A stretch of DNA of 60,490 bases from Paenibacillus tianmuensis (GTDB lineage Bacteria; Bacillota; Bacilli; Paenibacillales; NBRC-103111). The notes beneath the pieces were generated by a model. That model saw only the letters and a list, made by a program, of their open reading frames with translations, ran no database searches and was not told the DNA's origin. Location of the stretch: assembly GCF_900100345.1 (NCBI RefSeq), contig NZ_FMTT01000036.1, forward strand, positions 1 to 60,490. The letters are read 5' to 3'. The position numbers and the translations under genes were made by a program. Of the stretch, positions 1 through 7,930 are shown piece after piece; position 1 is the stretch's first letter; every line of letters starts with the position of its first letter.

Positions 1-208
1 CGTGTTTCTTGATCTTCTCATGCGAGAAGATCACTTATCCGGTCTTAGCTACCGTTTCCGGTAGTTATCCCAGTCTTACAGGCAGGTTGCCTACGTGTTA
101 CTCACCCGTCCGCCGCTAGCTTTACCCGAAGGTAAAACCCGCTCGACTTGCATGTATTAGGCACGCCGCCAGCGTTCGTCCTGAGCCAGGATCAAACTCT
201 CCATTAAA
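1..208 (-). rRNA. rrs: 16S ribosomal RNA, 5' part (cut by window edge)
   Basis: This is the 5' end of a small-subunit rRNA gene read leftward off the window. The complement of 181-204 contains the universal signature AGAGTTTGATCCTGGCTCAG, followed by GACGAACGCTGGCGGCG. The mature 5' end is placed near 208, where TTTAATGG precedes the signature as in other Bacillota. About 200 nt of the gene are present. Tandem promoters and a boxA lie upstream. Confidence 0.97.
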
Positions 209-370
209 GAAAAGCTGATAAAGCTCAAAATTTACTACTGACGAGAATTTTCATTCTCTTTATGACACTCACTCAATGTTCAGTTTTCAAAGAGCAATTT
301 CCTTTAACAAATGCTGCGTTGTTAAGCTCTGCAGCCTTTATCTCTTGTTGTCACCTTGTTTAGCGGCGAC
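209..370 (-). other. rRNA operon leader (pre-16S)
   Basis: This is the transcribed leader between the proximal rrn promoter and mature 16S. It contains boxA and the TTTGAAAACTGAACA tract typical of Bacillus-group rrn leaders. A small hairpin (GAGAAT GAAA ATTCTC) lies near 246-262. No coding potential is seen. Confidence 0.75.
289..296 (-). promoter_or_regulatory. rrn boxA antitermination element
   Basis: The minus strand reads TGCTCTTT followed by GAAAACT, matching the bacterial boxA consensus. In rrn leaders boxA recruits NusB/NusE and lets polymerase read through the long untranslated operon. Confidence 0.8.
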
Positions 371-376
371 TTTTAT

Positions 377-406
377 AATATATCACATTCACCTATCGAA
401 AAGCAA
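377..406 (-). promoter_or_regulatory. rrn promoter P2 (sigma-A, extended -10)
   Basis: The -35 is TTGCTT (406-401) and the -10 is TATATT (382-377), separated by 18 bp, with a TGA just before the -10 giving an extended -10. It is the promoter closest to 16S. Confidence 0.7.
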
Positions 407-472
407 GCCTTTTTTTATTTCTTTTTGTTTCCAGAGGTGAAGCTGCTTGCTTGCAAAAGGAGAACGAGTAAT

Positions 473-502
473 AAAGTATCATAAGAGCGCACCGGAAGTC
501 AA
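473..502 (-). promoter_or_regulatory. rrn promoter P1 (sigma-A)
   Basis: The -35 is TTGACT (502-497) and the -10 is TACTTT (478-473), separated by 18 bp and again preceded by TGA. Tandem P1/P2 promoters about 95 bp apart are the usual Bacillus arrangement. Confidence 0.6.
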
Positions 503-520
503 GCGATTTTTCAATTTATT

Positions 521-739
521 TTAATGATACATCCGGTTTCTTGCGTATTTCGAAATTTCTTTTGGCGAGGCTAGGCGGGCATACATGCGGAAAATGACTT
601 TGTACCGCGATTCAATCGCCGTTTTGATATCCGCATCGATTCTTTTATCATTCAAGTCGAAGAGCATTTCATCCAGCTCCTTGCGCAGGACGTAATCCAG
701 TTCTCTGCATTCCCGTTCGTTAAACAAAAAGCCAAGCAT
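521..739 (-). CDS. Small conserved-looking protein of unknown function
   Basis: A 72-residue charged, soluble protein with a leucine/glutamate-rich helical stretch (ECRELDYVLRKELDEMLF) and no domain I recognise. I chose the ATG at 739 because GGAAAGGGG lies 10 nt upstream. A TTG at 760 is possible but has no Shine-Dalgarno. The frame stays open back to about 868 and reads like protein (SWFGFDTLTLHIFF), yet no ATG, GTG or TTG opens it there. It lies just upstream of the rrn promoters and downstream of the SpoIIM-like gene on the same strand. Function unknown. Confidence 0.55.
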   Translation of the reverse strand: MLGFLFNERECRELDYVLRKELDEMLFDLNDKRIDADIKTAIESRYKVIFRMYARLASPKEISKYARNRMYH

Positions 740-928
740 GCCGTAGTGGCCCCTTTCCAAAATGAAGTGCGTAAATGCAAAGAAGATATGCAGCGTTAGC
801 GTATCGAATCCAAACCAAGAAAGGTCGGCGCCTTGGCTGCATACCTCTTTAATATCGCCAAAACCGTCTTATGTTTTACTGTTATGCACAGTTTTGGTCA
901 TTTTTATGAGTTTACGCTTCATTTATTT
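740..928. other. Short region with unexplained open frame upstream of the small gene
   Basis: About 190 bp between the small gene and the SpoIIM-like gene. The frame of the small gene continues through about 868 without a canonical start. No clear promoter or terminator was found, so a non-canonical start or an old truncation cannot be excluded. Confidence 0.4.
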
Positions 929-1540
929 TTATCCACGGGCCAACCATAAGGTTAACGTGCTTTCGATTAACGCGGCTACGAACAGCACGGCTACGAGCAT
1001 AACACTGAGAGGCAGCAGCGCTTTGATAAACAGCAGAAACTGTTCTCTTGTTTTGACCGATCGGGTCGGACTAAGTGAAGAAAGCAGCGTCTTCAGTACC
1101 ATCATGCCCAATCGCAGCCCTAAGGCACAAGCCACGATAATCGCTGGAATTTCCAGAATTCCATGGGGAAGAATCGTTTTGATCACAAACAACCAAGATT
1201 GTTTTTGAGCCGACACCATACATACGTATCCAAGCAGCAAGCCGTTGGCAAGAAGAAAAAACAGCGGGAATACCCCGAAAAACAGCCCCAAGGCAATGAC
1301 CAACAACGATTTTAAAGCATTATTCCAAAAAATGAGCCAAAATAAAGACCATTGCTGATTCGGCTTGCCTGCAATAGAACCCGAGATTTGTTTTATCGCT
1401 TCGATCTGGCCGTTGATAAATGCATGAAACTGGCTGGAGTACAGAGCGCCCATCACGATACCCGCGATAAATACCAAGGCGGATGCAATAAAGTAATGTT
1501 TCATCAGCTTCATTTGCATCATTGTGTTTTTCCAATTCAA
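929..1540 (-). CDS. SpoIIM-family (DUF95) membrane protein
   Basis: A 203-residue integral membrane protein with about five hydrophobic segments (residues about 14-34, 65-95, 100-115, 125-150, 175-198). The motif PHGILEIPAIIVA near residue 125 is characteristic of the SpoIIM/DUF95 family, whose B. subtilis founder acts with SpoIID and SpoIIP in peptidoglycan remodelling during engulfment. Many spore formers carry additional family members of unknown role, so I do not assign the symbol spoIIM. The start is TTG, with AGGAGG 8 nt upstream. It is divergent from pdaB, which suggests a sporulation role. Confidence 0.8.
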   Translation of the reverse strand: MNWKNTMMQMKLMKHYFIASALVFIAGIVMGALYSSQFHAFINGQIEAIKQISGSIAGKPNQQWSLFWLIFWNNALKSLLVIALGLFFGVFPLFFLLANGLLLGYVCMVSAQKQSWLFVIKTILPHGILEIPAIIVACALGLRLGMMVLKTLLSSLSPTRSVKTREQFLLFIKALLPLSVMLVAVLFVAALIESTLTLWLARG

Positions 1541-1559
1541 AGAGAGTCCCTCCTTTTAA

Positions 1560-1587
1560 GCATAAGATATCGGTACGAGCATACACA
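1560..1587 (+). promoter_or_regulatory. Candidate sigma-E promoter for pdaB
   Basis: GCATAAG (1560-1566), then 13 bp, then CATACACA (1580-1587) resembles the mother-cell sigma-E consensus (KMATATT, 13-15 bp, CATACAMT). The B. subtilis homologue is sporulation-controlled, which fits, but the -35 match is loose. Confidence 0.4.
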
Positions 1588-1637
1588 TCTATTAATACAA
1601 GCCTTTCCGGACGAGATGGGCAAAGGAGGCCTAGCCA

Positions 1638-2423
1638 GTGAATTATTTTTATGTCATGAACGGCAAGAAGCTCAAACAGGCGCTAATTATTTCCGTTGCT
1701 GTCCTGTTCGCCATCGGCATCATTTATTCGGAAAGGGAAAATGTTTCGGTCTTCTCCCAATACGAACCCGCCGCCGTCTACAGCATTCCCACGGAAAGAA
1801 AGCTGATCGCTCTCACCTTCGATATCAGTTGGGGAGATACGCGCACGGAGCCGATCCTTCAAATTCTGGAAAATAAGGGGATTCGAAACGCAACCTTCTT
1901 CTTATCATCCCCTTGGACCAAAAGCCATCCCGATACCGTAAGCAAAATCGTCAAAGGCGGGTGGGAAATCGGCAGTCACGGACATAAGCACGTGAACTAC
2001 AGCAGCTTAAGCGATGAGGAAATCCGCGCCCAGATTAAGACGGCTCACCAAATTATTCAGGAAGTCACCGGTGCAAGTCCGAACCTGCTGCGGCTTCCTA
2101 ACGGCGATTTTGACAAACGTGTGCTGCGGATCGCTAACGAGCTGCGTTATACGGTCATCCAATGGGATACGGATTCTCAGGATTGGATGAATAAAGGAGT
2201 CGACACGATCATCAACCGCGTCTTATCTAAAGCGCATCCCGGCGATATCGTTTTATTTCACGCCAGCGACTCCGTCAAGCAAACCCACGAAGCGCTCCCC
2301 GTTATTATCGACAAATTACGCGAAAAAGGTTACGAGTTCGTGACCGTTAGTCAATTGATGAAGCAAACGAAGGTCAGCAATCAGCCGCCTGTCGAAGATC
2401 AAACCATGAAACCTATACGTTAA
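1638..2423 (+). CDS. pdaB: PdaB-type sporulation polysaccharide deacetylase
   Basis: A 261-residue protein with an N-terminal membrane anchor or signal (about 13-30) and a NodB-type deacetylase domain (about 52-235). Visible motifs are ALTFDIS (motif 1, Asp), SHGHKH (metal-binding His pair), LLRLPNGDF and a late DIVLFHAS. In B. subtilis PdaB is needed to keep spores intact late in sporulation. Its exact substrate is debated, though the family removes N-acetyl groups from glycans. The start is GTG with AAAGGAGG about 9 nt upstream. It is one of only two plus-strand protein genes here and ends in a terminator shared with kbaA. Confidence 0.92.
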   Translation: MNYFYVMNGKKLKQALIISVAVLFAIGIIYSERENVSVFSQYEPAAVYSIPTERKLIALTFDISWGDTRTEPILQILENKGIRNATFFLSSPWTKSHPDTVSKIVKGGWEIGSHGHKHVNYSSLSDEEIRAQIKTAHQIIQEVTGASPNLLRLPNGDFDKRVLRIANELRYTVIQWDTDSQDWMNKGVDTIINRVLSKAHPGDIVLFHASDSVKQTHEALPVIIDKLREKGYEFVTVSQLMKQTKVSNQPPVEDQTMKPIR

Positions 2424-2449
2424 CCCGCTTCTTATGCAAAAAAACAGCA

Positions 2450-2475
2450 AGAGCCGTTACACCGGCTCTTTATTT
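2450..2475. terminator. Bidirectional terminator between pdaB and kbaA
   Basis: Stem AGAGCCG (2450-2456) / CGGCTCT (2463-2469), with an A-rich tract on the left and TTTATTT on the right, serves both convergent genes. It overlaps the kbaA stop codon. Confidence 0.75.
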
Positions 2476-3053
2476 GTGTTCAGCACTTTGCTGAGGATCA
2501 AAATTTGCCAAGCATTGCACAAGTACAGCGGAACCATCATAAAGATTGTAGAAGCCGCGTTGTCGAGCCGGAGGGAAGGAATAGCCTCGATCGCCGTGAC
2601 CGCAATCATAAAAAATAATGTCGGAATAGCGGCGCTGCGATTCGTCATTTTTACTTTCCACCAAACTACGCCGATCGACACCATAATTAGTGAAAGCGGA
2701 AGGATCATATATACTCCCCAGCTCATCTGCTGCCCACTGCTAACATAGCGCAAATAGATCAAATCGAACAAGACGATCACCATAATGATCACTTGGACGA
2801 TATCCCAAGCCCATTTTCGAAGAATACCGCCCACAATATACCGGACGATCAAATAAGCGAAAAAGCCCATCTGGCTCAACACACTGATCGTAGCACCGCC
2901 AAGGATCATCGTGATCACGCTAAAGCCGATTTGTTTTCCGCCGAGTTCAACCTGTTGGTCTGTCAATTGTAGTACAAGCCCGGCCATAGCGGCCGTCACC
3001 GCACCGATCAGCAGCGTGGTCCAAAATAAATAAAACCATTTTCTTAACGTCAC
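2457..3053 (-). CDS. kbaA: KinB-signalling pathway activator KbaA
   Basis: A 198-residue polytopic membrane protein, the same length as B. subtilis KbaA, beginning MTLRKWFYLFWTTLLIG. There are about six hydrophobic segments (residues about 8-30, 42-62, 65-85, 88-103, 115-130, 145-160). KbaA is required for activity of sensor kinase KinB, which feeds the Spo0A phosphorelay at sporulation onset. The start is GTG with GGGGG 10 nt upstream. The neighbours gerD and pdaB match the B. subtilis order. Confidence 0.9.
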   Translation of the reverse strand: MTLRKWFYLFWTTLLIGAVTAAMAGLVLQLTDQQVELGGKQIGFSVITMILGGATISVLSQMGFFAYLIVRYIVGGILRKWAWDIVQVIIMVIVLFDLIYLRYVSSGQQMSWGVYMILPLSLIMVSIGVVWWKVKMTNRSAAIPTLFFMIAVTAIEAIPSLRLDNAASTIFMMVPLYLCNAWQILILSKVLNTNKEPV

Positions 3054-3089
3054 GACCGCTATACCCCCAATAAGTCATTTCAACAGTTA

Positions 3090-3098
3090 ATTGTACCA
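3090..3098 (-). promoter_or_regulatory. Candidate extended -10 promoter for kbaA
   Basis: The minus strand has TGG TACAAT about 40 bp upstream of the kbaA start. No good -35 was found 17 bp upstream, so this rests on the extended -10 alone. Confidence 0.35.
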
Positions 3099-3188
3099 AC
3101 CTTCGCAATAAAAAGCTAACAGCAATTGTGTTAATCCCCGGGGATGCAACAAATACTAACGGCAAAACAATGAAAGGAGCCCGAACTG

Positions 3189-3869
3189 ATGATAGCGCGA
3201 TGGATTCGTTTTTTACCCGCCGTCCTAATCGTCGGCTTCTTAACTTCCTGCGGTTCCGAATCCCAAGCCTCATCCTCCGGTGGCGGGAATACTTACAAAG
3301 ACACCAAGTCGATGGTTCTCGATATTTTGAAAACCGAAGACGGGCGGAAAGCTATCCAACAGGCTACCATACATGAGAACAGCAAGCTCCAATTATTATC
3401 CGCCGGCGATACGCAGCAGTTGCAGCTTGCGGTAAAAGATGTGCTGACCGATACGGAGAGCAATAAGTTTCTGCAAAAAATGATTAGCGACCCGAAATTC
3501 GCCGGTCAATTCGCAAAAGCCATTCAAAAAGATACCAAGCAAATTCAGAAAGAATTATTAAAGGACCCGGAATATCAAAAAGCCATGATGGATGCGATGA
3601 AAAGCCCGGATTTTGAAACGATGATGCTGGAGACCATGAAGGGAACGGCCTACCGCACTCAAACGAAAGCTGTTATTCAGGAATCCCTTCAAAGTCCGAT
3701 ATTTCGCTTGGAAATGATGGAATTGATGAAGAAAGTGCTGCAGGAAGAGTCAAAGCCTAAAGAAGAGAAAGGCAAGAAGAAGGGCGGTGAAGGCGAAGGC
3801 AAAGGCCAGCAAAAACAAGAAGGAGGAAAAGGCAAGGAAGGTGGCGGATCTAAGCAAGGCGGAGGATGA
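3189..3869 (+). CDS. gerD: Spore germination lipoprotein GerD
   Basis: A 226-residue lipoprotein. The signal peptide ends in lipobox LTSC, with the acylated Cys at residue 21, followed by a Ser/Gly-rich linker and an alpha-helical core (about 35-190) rich in repeated K-DPEYQKAMMDAMKSPDF-like segments. GerD organises nutrient germinant receptors into the germinosome at the inner spore membrane. The last ~35 residues are almost only Gly, Lys, Glu and Gln, a longer low-complexity tail than in the ~185-residue B. subtilis protein. ATG start with AAAGGAG 9 nt upstream. Divergent from kbaA; a loose sigma-G-like AATACTA at 3151-3157 could be the -10. Confidence 0.93.
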   Translation: MIARWIRFLPAVLIVGFLTSCGSESQASSSGGGNTYKDTKSMVLDILKTEDGRKAIQQATIHENSKLQLLSAGDTQQLQLAVKDVLTDTESNKFLQKMISDPKFAGQFAKAIQKDTKQIQKELLKDPEYQKAMMDAMKSPDFETMMLETMKGTAYRTQTKAVIQESLQSPIFRLEMMELMKKVLQEESKPKEEKGKKKGGEGEGKGQQKQEGGKGKEGGGSKQGGG

Positions 3870-3884
3870 CATTAAAGGTGAAAC

Positions 3885-3917
3885 AAAGGATCAGCCTCGT
3901 CAGGCTGATCCTTTTTC
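3885..3917. terminator. Bidirectional terminator between gerD and salA
   Basis: Thirteen-base-pair stem AAAGGATCAGCCT (3885-3897) / AGGCTGATCCTTT with a 4-nt loop and a T-run on the plus side; the leading A-run serves the minus strand. It abuts the salA stop. Confidence 0.9.
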
Positions 3918-4997
3918 CTACAGCTGTTGAATGACTTGCTCTGCCATATCCCGGTAAATGAGCCCTATTTCGGTATCGGCTTTGTAAACCGAAGGAGAAT
4001 AATCCGGTTCGGCCACATGGTTGTCCGGGACGCCCAGAGGAATTTGCGCCAGCAGCTTCGTATGCAGTTCCTCGGCTAACTTGCCGCCGCCTCCACGGCC
4101 GAATACATAGTCTTTATTGCCGCATTTGCCACAGGCATAGTACGACATATTTTCGACGACACCGATAATCTCATGCTCCGTATGAATGGCCATCGCACCG
4201 GCCCGGGCCGCTACAAAAGCGGCAGTAGCATGAGGCGTGGTAACGATAATTTCTTTGCTGTGCGGAATCATCTGATGAACGTCTAGGGCTACATCTCCCG
4301 TCCCTGGGGGTAGATCCAGCAAAATATAGTCAAGCCCGCCCCACTCCACTTCGTTAAAGAAGTTGCGGAGCATTTTCCCCAGCATCGGGCCGCGCCAAAT
4401 GACCGGCGTGTTTTCTTCGACAAAAAAGCCCATGGAAATCACTTTGACGCCGAACCGCTCAACTGGAATAATGCGGTTGTTCACGAGTTGCGGCCGTTCT
4501 TCGATGCCCATCATATCGGGAACGCTAAATCCGTAAATGTCGGCATCGACCAAGCCGACTTTCTTCCCTAATCTAGCTAACGCTACGGCCAAGTTGACCG
4601 TGACTGTCGATTTCCCGACGCCGCCTTTTCCGCTCGCAATAGCAATGAAACGCACTCCCGATTGCGGGTCAAGCACGTTGACGGAAGGCCGTTCGGTTTT
4701 TTCATGAGCAGAAGCCGATTCTTGAGCCTTACGCGCCGCTTCGTTGCGATCAAATTCGGACAGCAGCCGAAAGCGCAGGTGAACGTCCGTGGCGCCTGCT
4801 TGCTTGAAAGCCTCAGCAATCTGATTTTGCAGTTGCTGCTTGTACGATTCGTTATCACTAGACAGCAGTACGGTTGCCGACACATGTTGTTCTTTGATCA
4901 TGATATCGCGAATAAAATTCAAATCAGCCAAGCTTAAGCCGAATTCCAGGTCCTTTAGCGGACTTACGGAAGCCAGTAATTGTTCTTTGGTTATCAC
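3918..4997 (-). CDS. salA: Mrp/NBP35-family P-loop ATPase SalA
   Basis: A 359-residue protein with an N-terminal MIP18/DUF59-like domain (about 1-80), a charged linker and a ParA/Mrp ATPase domain. The deviant Walker A SGKGGVGKST, the DADIYG switch and LPPGTGDVALD are all visible, with CxxC (ACGKCG) in the C-terminal half. Mrp proteins are Fe-S cluster carriers or scaffolds; B. subtilis SalA also affects exoprotease expression through ScoC. I place the start at the GTG at 4997 because GAGGTGA lies correctly in front of it; the ATG at 5018 has no Shine-Dalgarno. Downstream of cwlD with its own extended -10. Confidence 0.9.
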   Translation of the reverse strand: MITKEQLLASVSPLKDLEFGLSLADLNFIRDIMIKEQHVSATVLLSSDNESYKQQLQNQIAEAFKQAGATDVHLRFRLLSEFDRNEAARKAQESASAHEKTERPSVNVLDPQSGVRFIAIASGKGGVGKSTVTVNLAVALARLGKKVGLVDADIYGFSVPDMMGIEERPQLVNNRIIPVERFGVKVISMGFFVEENTPVIWRGPMLGKMLRNFFNEVEWGGLDYILLDLPPGTGDVALDVHQMIPHSKEIIVTTPHATAAFVAARAGAMAIHTEHEIIGVVENMSYYACGKCGNKDYVFGRGGGGKLAEELHTKLLAQIPLGVPDNHVAEPDYSPSVYKADTEIGLIYRDMAEQVIQQL

Positions 4998-5039
4998 GAT
5001 GTCACCTCGGCGATCCATAGTTAAGTTCTACTGCGGTAT

Positions 5040-5048
5040 ATTATACCA
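5040..5048 (-). promoter_or_regulatory. Extended -10 promoter for salA
   Basis: TGG TATAAT on the minus strand in the 59-bp gap between cwlD and salA. The -10 is perfect, but the -35 region lies in the cwlD 3' end and is poor. Confidence 0.5.
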
Positions 5049-5056
5049 CAAATTCA

Positions 5057-5812
5057 TCAGGAGCCCACTTTTTCACCAGAGTAATACCGGAGAATGCCTT
5101 GATAAATGGAAGTCGCTATCTTTTTCTGATAAGACGGATCCCGAAGCAATTGAGCTTCACCCGGATTGGATAAAAATCCGACTTCGACGAGAGCGCTTGG
5201 AATGGTCATCGCTTTAAGTAAATAGATTTCTTTGTCGGCCTGCTTCGCGACCCGATCCGTATTTTTCAAATTCCTTTTCATTTCCTCCTGAATCAATGCT
5301 GCCAAGGTCGAATTGTCGGCATGATTTGGATAAAAAAACGTCTGCGCACCCGACCAGCGGGGGGACGGTATGCTGTTCAGATGGATGCTGACGAATAGAT
5401 TGGACTTTTGCTTGGTAACAAACTCAGCCCGTTTCAGCAGATCTTCGGTTTTGCGTTTACTGTACCCTTTCGTTTCCGTAGAAGCCAGGTCCCGGTCGTC
5501 CTCCCGGGTCATGACCACCAATGCTCCTGACTGCTGCAAATAATCCCGAAGGTGCAAGGCAATAGCCAAATTGACATCCTTCTCCTCCAGCCCGTCCTTA
5601 CTTCGAGCCCCTCCGTCCGGCCCACCGTGTCCGGCATCCAATGCAATGATTTTACCGGACAGCGGCATCGTCCAATACGTCCATGTTTTGGTGGATGGGA
5701 GCTCGTAGGTGAACATGAACAGCATGAGCGCCACCAACAAGGCTGACATGACGATTTTGATCCCGCTATGCATGGTCAGCCAAACGACGACCCTCTTTCT
5801 TTTTCCGAACAT
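5057..5812 (-). CDS. cwlD: N-acetylmuramoyl-L-alanine amidase CwlD
   Basis: A 251-residue protein with one N-terminal membrane anchor (about 18-38) and an Amidase_3 domain. Zinc ligands are visible in DAGHGGPDGG (His), the Glu of GLEEKDVN and the His of SIHLNS; VEVGFLSN carries the catalytic Glu. CwlD removes the peptide from muramic acid so that muramic-delta-lactam can form in spore cortex, the mark read by germination lytic enzymes. The start is the ATG at 5812, after GAGGTGG. That Shine-Dalgarno is part of the upstream terminator hairpin (5813-5866). The gene order cwlD-salA-gerD-kbaA-pdaB matches B. subtilis. Confidence 0.93.
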   Translation of the reverse strand: MFGKRKRVVVWLTMHSGIKIVMSALLVALMLFMFTYELPSTKTWTYWTMPLSGKIIALDAGHGGPDGGARSKDGLEEKDVNLAIALHLRDYLQQSGALVVMTREDDRDLASTETKGYSKRKTEDLLKRAEFVTKQKSNLFVSIHLNSIPSPRWSGAQTFFYPNHADNSTLAALIQEEMKRNLKNTDRVAKQADKEIYLLKAMTIPSALVEVGFLSNPGEAQLLRDPSYQKKIATSIYQGILRYYSGEKVGS

Positions 5813-5866
5813 GAAAAAATCCACCTCACATCCCTAGACTCTCTTTCATCTTATGGGACGAGGTGG
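5813..5866 (-). terminator. sat terminator overlapping the cwlD ribosome-binding site
   Basis: On the minus strand CCACCTC-G-TCCC pairs with GGGA-TGT-GAGGTGG, followed by ATTTTTTC. The 3' arm GAGGTGG is also the Shine-Dalgarno of cwlD, and the T-tract is the spacer before its ATG. Read-through RNA from sat would hide the cwlD start. Confidence 0.75.
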
Positions 5867-5883
5867 ACAATTATACCTGATGC

Positions 5884-7059
5884 TTATACCTGATATTCAG
5901 GCTCTTTCATACCTTGGATCAACACTTCCGCCACTTCCGGCCGCGTGAACTGAGGCGGCGGGCATTGGCCGTCACGCAGCAGCGCGCGAACTTTTGTTCC
6001 GGAGAGGTGCAGATGGTCTTCCTTGCCGTGCGGACACGTCTTGCTGGAGGCCATGTTGCCGCATTTCGTGCAAAAGAAGCTATGCTCGAAGAACAGCGGC
6101 GTGATGCCCAGCTCTTCGGGAGTGAAGTTGCTGAAGATTTCCTGCGCTTCATACGTTCCGTAATAGTCGCCTACGCCCGCATGATCGCGCCCTACAATAA
6201 AATGTGTGCAGCCGTAGTTTTTCCGGACCATCGCATGGAAAATCGCTTCCCGCGGCCCCGCATAGCGCATCGCCGCTGGGAATACGCCCAAAAATACGCG
6301 GTCCTTCGGATAGTAACTTTCCAGCAGGACCAAGTAGCTGCGCATCCGGACATCGGCCGATATATCGTCAGATTTGGTCTCGCCCACGAGCGGGTTCAAA
6401 AAGAGCGCATCGACGATTTCCATCGCACTTTTTTGAATATACTCGTGTGCACGGTGAACCGGATTCCGCGTTTGAAAGCCGACTACGGTCTTCCAGCCCT
6501 TTTCGGAAAAAAGCCGCCGCGTTACGGCCGGGTCGTAGTAAAACTCCTCGAATTTACCTGGCTTCGGACGGTTTAATACTTGGATCGGCCCGCCTACATA
6601 GGTAGACGGTCTGGAGAACAGCTTCTGGACGCCAGGATGCGCTTCGTCGTCGGTTTTAAACACGTTCAGCGCTTCTTTGCGCTGGTCGACATGATAAATG
6701 CTCTGGACTTCAATAATACCGTAGACGATGCCGTCTTGCGCCCCTACAAGCGCTACTTCCTGTCCGATAGCAAGGCTACTCGCGATTTGCGGCTCAACGG
6801 CTAACGTAATCGGAATGCTCCAGACCGTTCCGTCCTGCAAGCGCATGCGTTCCACGACAGAATGGTAATCCTGTTCGCCCAAAAAGCCAGTAAGCGGCGA
6901 AAAAGCGCCGACACCGATCAAATCGAGATCGGAAATCGTCCATGCGTCGATGCTAAGCGAATATAACGTTACGGCATGCTCCAGCAGGTTTGCCCTCTTC
7001 TCGCCCTCAATCACCCGATTAACGAGCGTTCCGCCGTGCGGTCGAATGGTTTCTCCCAT
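5884..7059 (-). CDS. sat: Sulfate adenylyltransferase (ATP sulfurylase)
   Basis: A 391-residue single-domain ATP sulfurylase, which makes adenosine 5'-phosphosulfate (APS) and pyrophosphate from ATP and sulfate. Visible motifs are the active-site [13 protein letters not shown] (QxRN and HxxH-like), [13 protein letters not shown], and a C-terminal zinc site (FCTKCGNM ... [14 protein letters not shown]). The start is ATG 7059, preceded by AGGAGGAGCAATAGCG; the frame is open further upstream into cysH but without a ribosome site. It lies 28 bp behind cysH in a two-gene operon. No APS kinase gene is adjacent, so APS may be reduced directly. Confidence 0.95.
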   Translation of the reverse strand: MGETIRPHGGTLVNRVIEGEKRANLLEHAVTLYSLSIDAWTISDLDLIGVGAFSPLTGFLGEQDYHSVVERMRLQDGTVWSIPITLAVEPQIASSLAIGQEVALVGAQDGIVYGIIEVQSIYHVDQRKEALNVFKTDDEAHPGVQKLFSRPSTYVGGPIQVLNRPKPGKFEEFYYDPAVTRRLFSEKGWKTVVGFQTRNPVHRAHEYIQKSAMEIVDALFLNPLVGETKSDDISADVRMRSYLVLLESYYPKDRVFLGVFPAAMRYAGPREAIFHAMVRKNYGCTHFIVGRDHAGVGDYYGTYEAQEIFSNFTPEELGITPLFFEHSFFCTKCGNMASSKTCPHGKEDHLHLSGTKVRALLRDGQCPPPQFTRPEVAEVLIQGMKEPEYQV

Positions 7060-7087
7060 CGCTATTGCTCCTCCTATTGCCCTTTGC

Positions 7088-7780
7088 TTATTTATGAAGT
7101 CCGCATTCCGTCTTCTCGAAATCGGCCCAACGTCCCGCTCTCGGGTCCTCACCCGCTGCTACCGGACGAGTACAGTGCTCACAGCCGATACTTGGATAGT
7201 TCCGATCATGGAGCGGGTTGTAAATAATATTGTTACTTAGAATATAACTCCATACATCTTCAGATGTCCAACTGGCGAGCGGATTGAATTTGACAAGACC
7301 GAATTTCACGTCGTATTCGATCTTCTTGGCGTTGGCACGCGTCGGCGCTTGATCGCGGCGAATTCCTGTGATCCAGGCATCGTAGTTTTTGAGGATATCC
7401 GTTAACGGGTTAACTTTGCGGATGTTACAGCATTGGGTCGGAGCACTCTTCCACAGTTCCTCGCCAAACTGCTGCGCCTGCTCCTCCAGCGTAAGCTTAG
7501 GAAGCACTTGAACGAATTCGACTCCATAGTGCTGCTGCAGGCGGTCGCGGGTTTCATAGGTTTCCTGAAAATGCACATTCGTATCCAGGTAAAAGATATC
7601 CGTTTTGGGACTGACCTTCTGGAGCATATCGACCAATACGACGTCCTCTGCTCCGAAACTACAGGCTAAAGTGATGTTGGGGAATCTTTCTACCGCCCAG
7701 GATAAAAGTGCCTCCGGGCTTTGAGATTCAAAATCCTCAGCTGCTTGACGAATTAGCTCCTCTTTCTCAAATAAATTCAT
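7088..7780 (-). CDS. cysH: APS/PAPS reductase, [4Fe-4S] type
   Basis: A 230-residue thioredoxin-dependent adenylylsulfate reductase that produces sulfite. The P-loop-like [11 protein letters not shown] and [10 protein letters not shown] are present. The CC...CxxC iron-sulfur motif (CCNIRK about residue 112; CEHC about 199) marks the form able to use APS directly. The C-terminal ECGLH carries the catalytic Cys. ATG start at 7780 after GGAGGTGC. First gene of the cysH-sat unit, with a clear sigma-A promoter and flanking terminators, inserted between rpsI and cwlD. Confidence 0.93.
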   Translation of the reverse strand: MNLFEKEELIRQAAEDFESQSPEALLSWAVERFPNITLACSFGAEDVVLVDMLQKVSPKTDIFYLDTNVHFQETYETRDRLQQHYGVEFVQVLPKLTLEEQAQQFGEELWKSAPTQCCNIRKVNPLTDILKNYDAWITGIRRDQAPTRANAKKIEYDVKFGLVKFNPLASWTSEDVWSYILSNNIIYNPLHDRNYPSIGCEHCTRPVAAGEDPRAGRWADFEKTECGLHK

Positions 7781-7844
7781 AGCTTTTCGCACCTCCGGCA
7801 ATTTAATTCCGAGTATAGTTATGTGTTTTATTTTATTTAGCTTA

Positions 7845-7872
7845 ATTATAAACGATGGACCCTTTTTGTCAA
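7845..7872 (-). promoter_or_regulatory. sigma-A promoter of cysH-sat
   Basis: Perfect TTGACA (7872-7867) and TATAAT (7850-7845) with a 16-bp spacer, about 60 nt upstream of the cysH start. The AT-rich leader shows no hairpin, S-box or T-box; control by a repressor is possible but no operator was recognised. Confidence 0.85.
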
Positions 7873-7930
7873 TTTAAAATTTTCTCTAGGCTTCTGCCTT
7901 ATTTTATTGCTCTCGGGCTTGTTCGGTGAA

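Noticed and set aside
762..1208. 148-residue plus-strand ORF overlapping the SpoIIM-like gene
   Set aside because: Mostly antisense to a membrane protein gene with clear family motif and ribosome site.
5987..6000. CGAACTTTTGTTCC, a LexA-like box inside sat
   Set aside because: It lies within conserved coding sequence with no promoter nearby; it shows how often the core occurs by chance.
5914..6576. 220-residue plus-strand ORF opposite sat
   Set aside because: Arg-rich antisense frame; sat on the other strand has complete active-site motifs.
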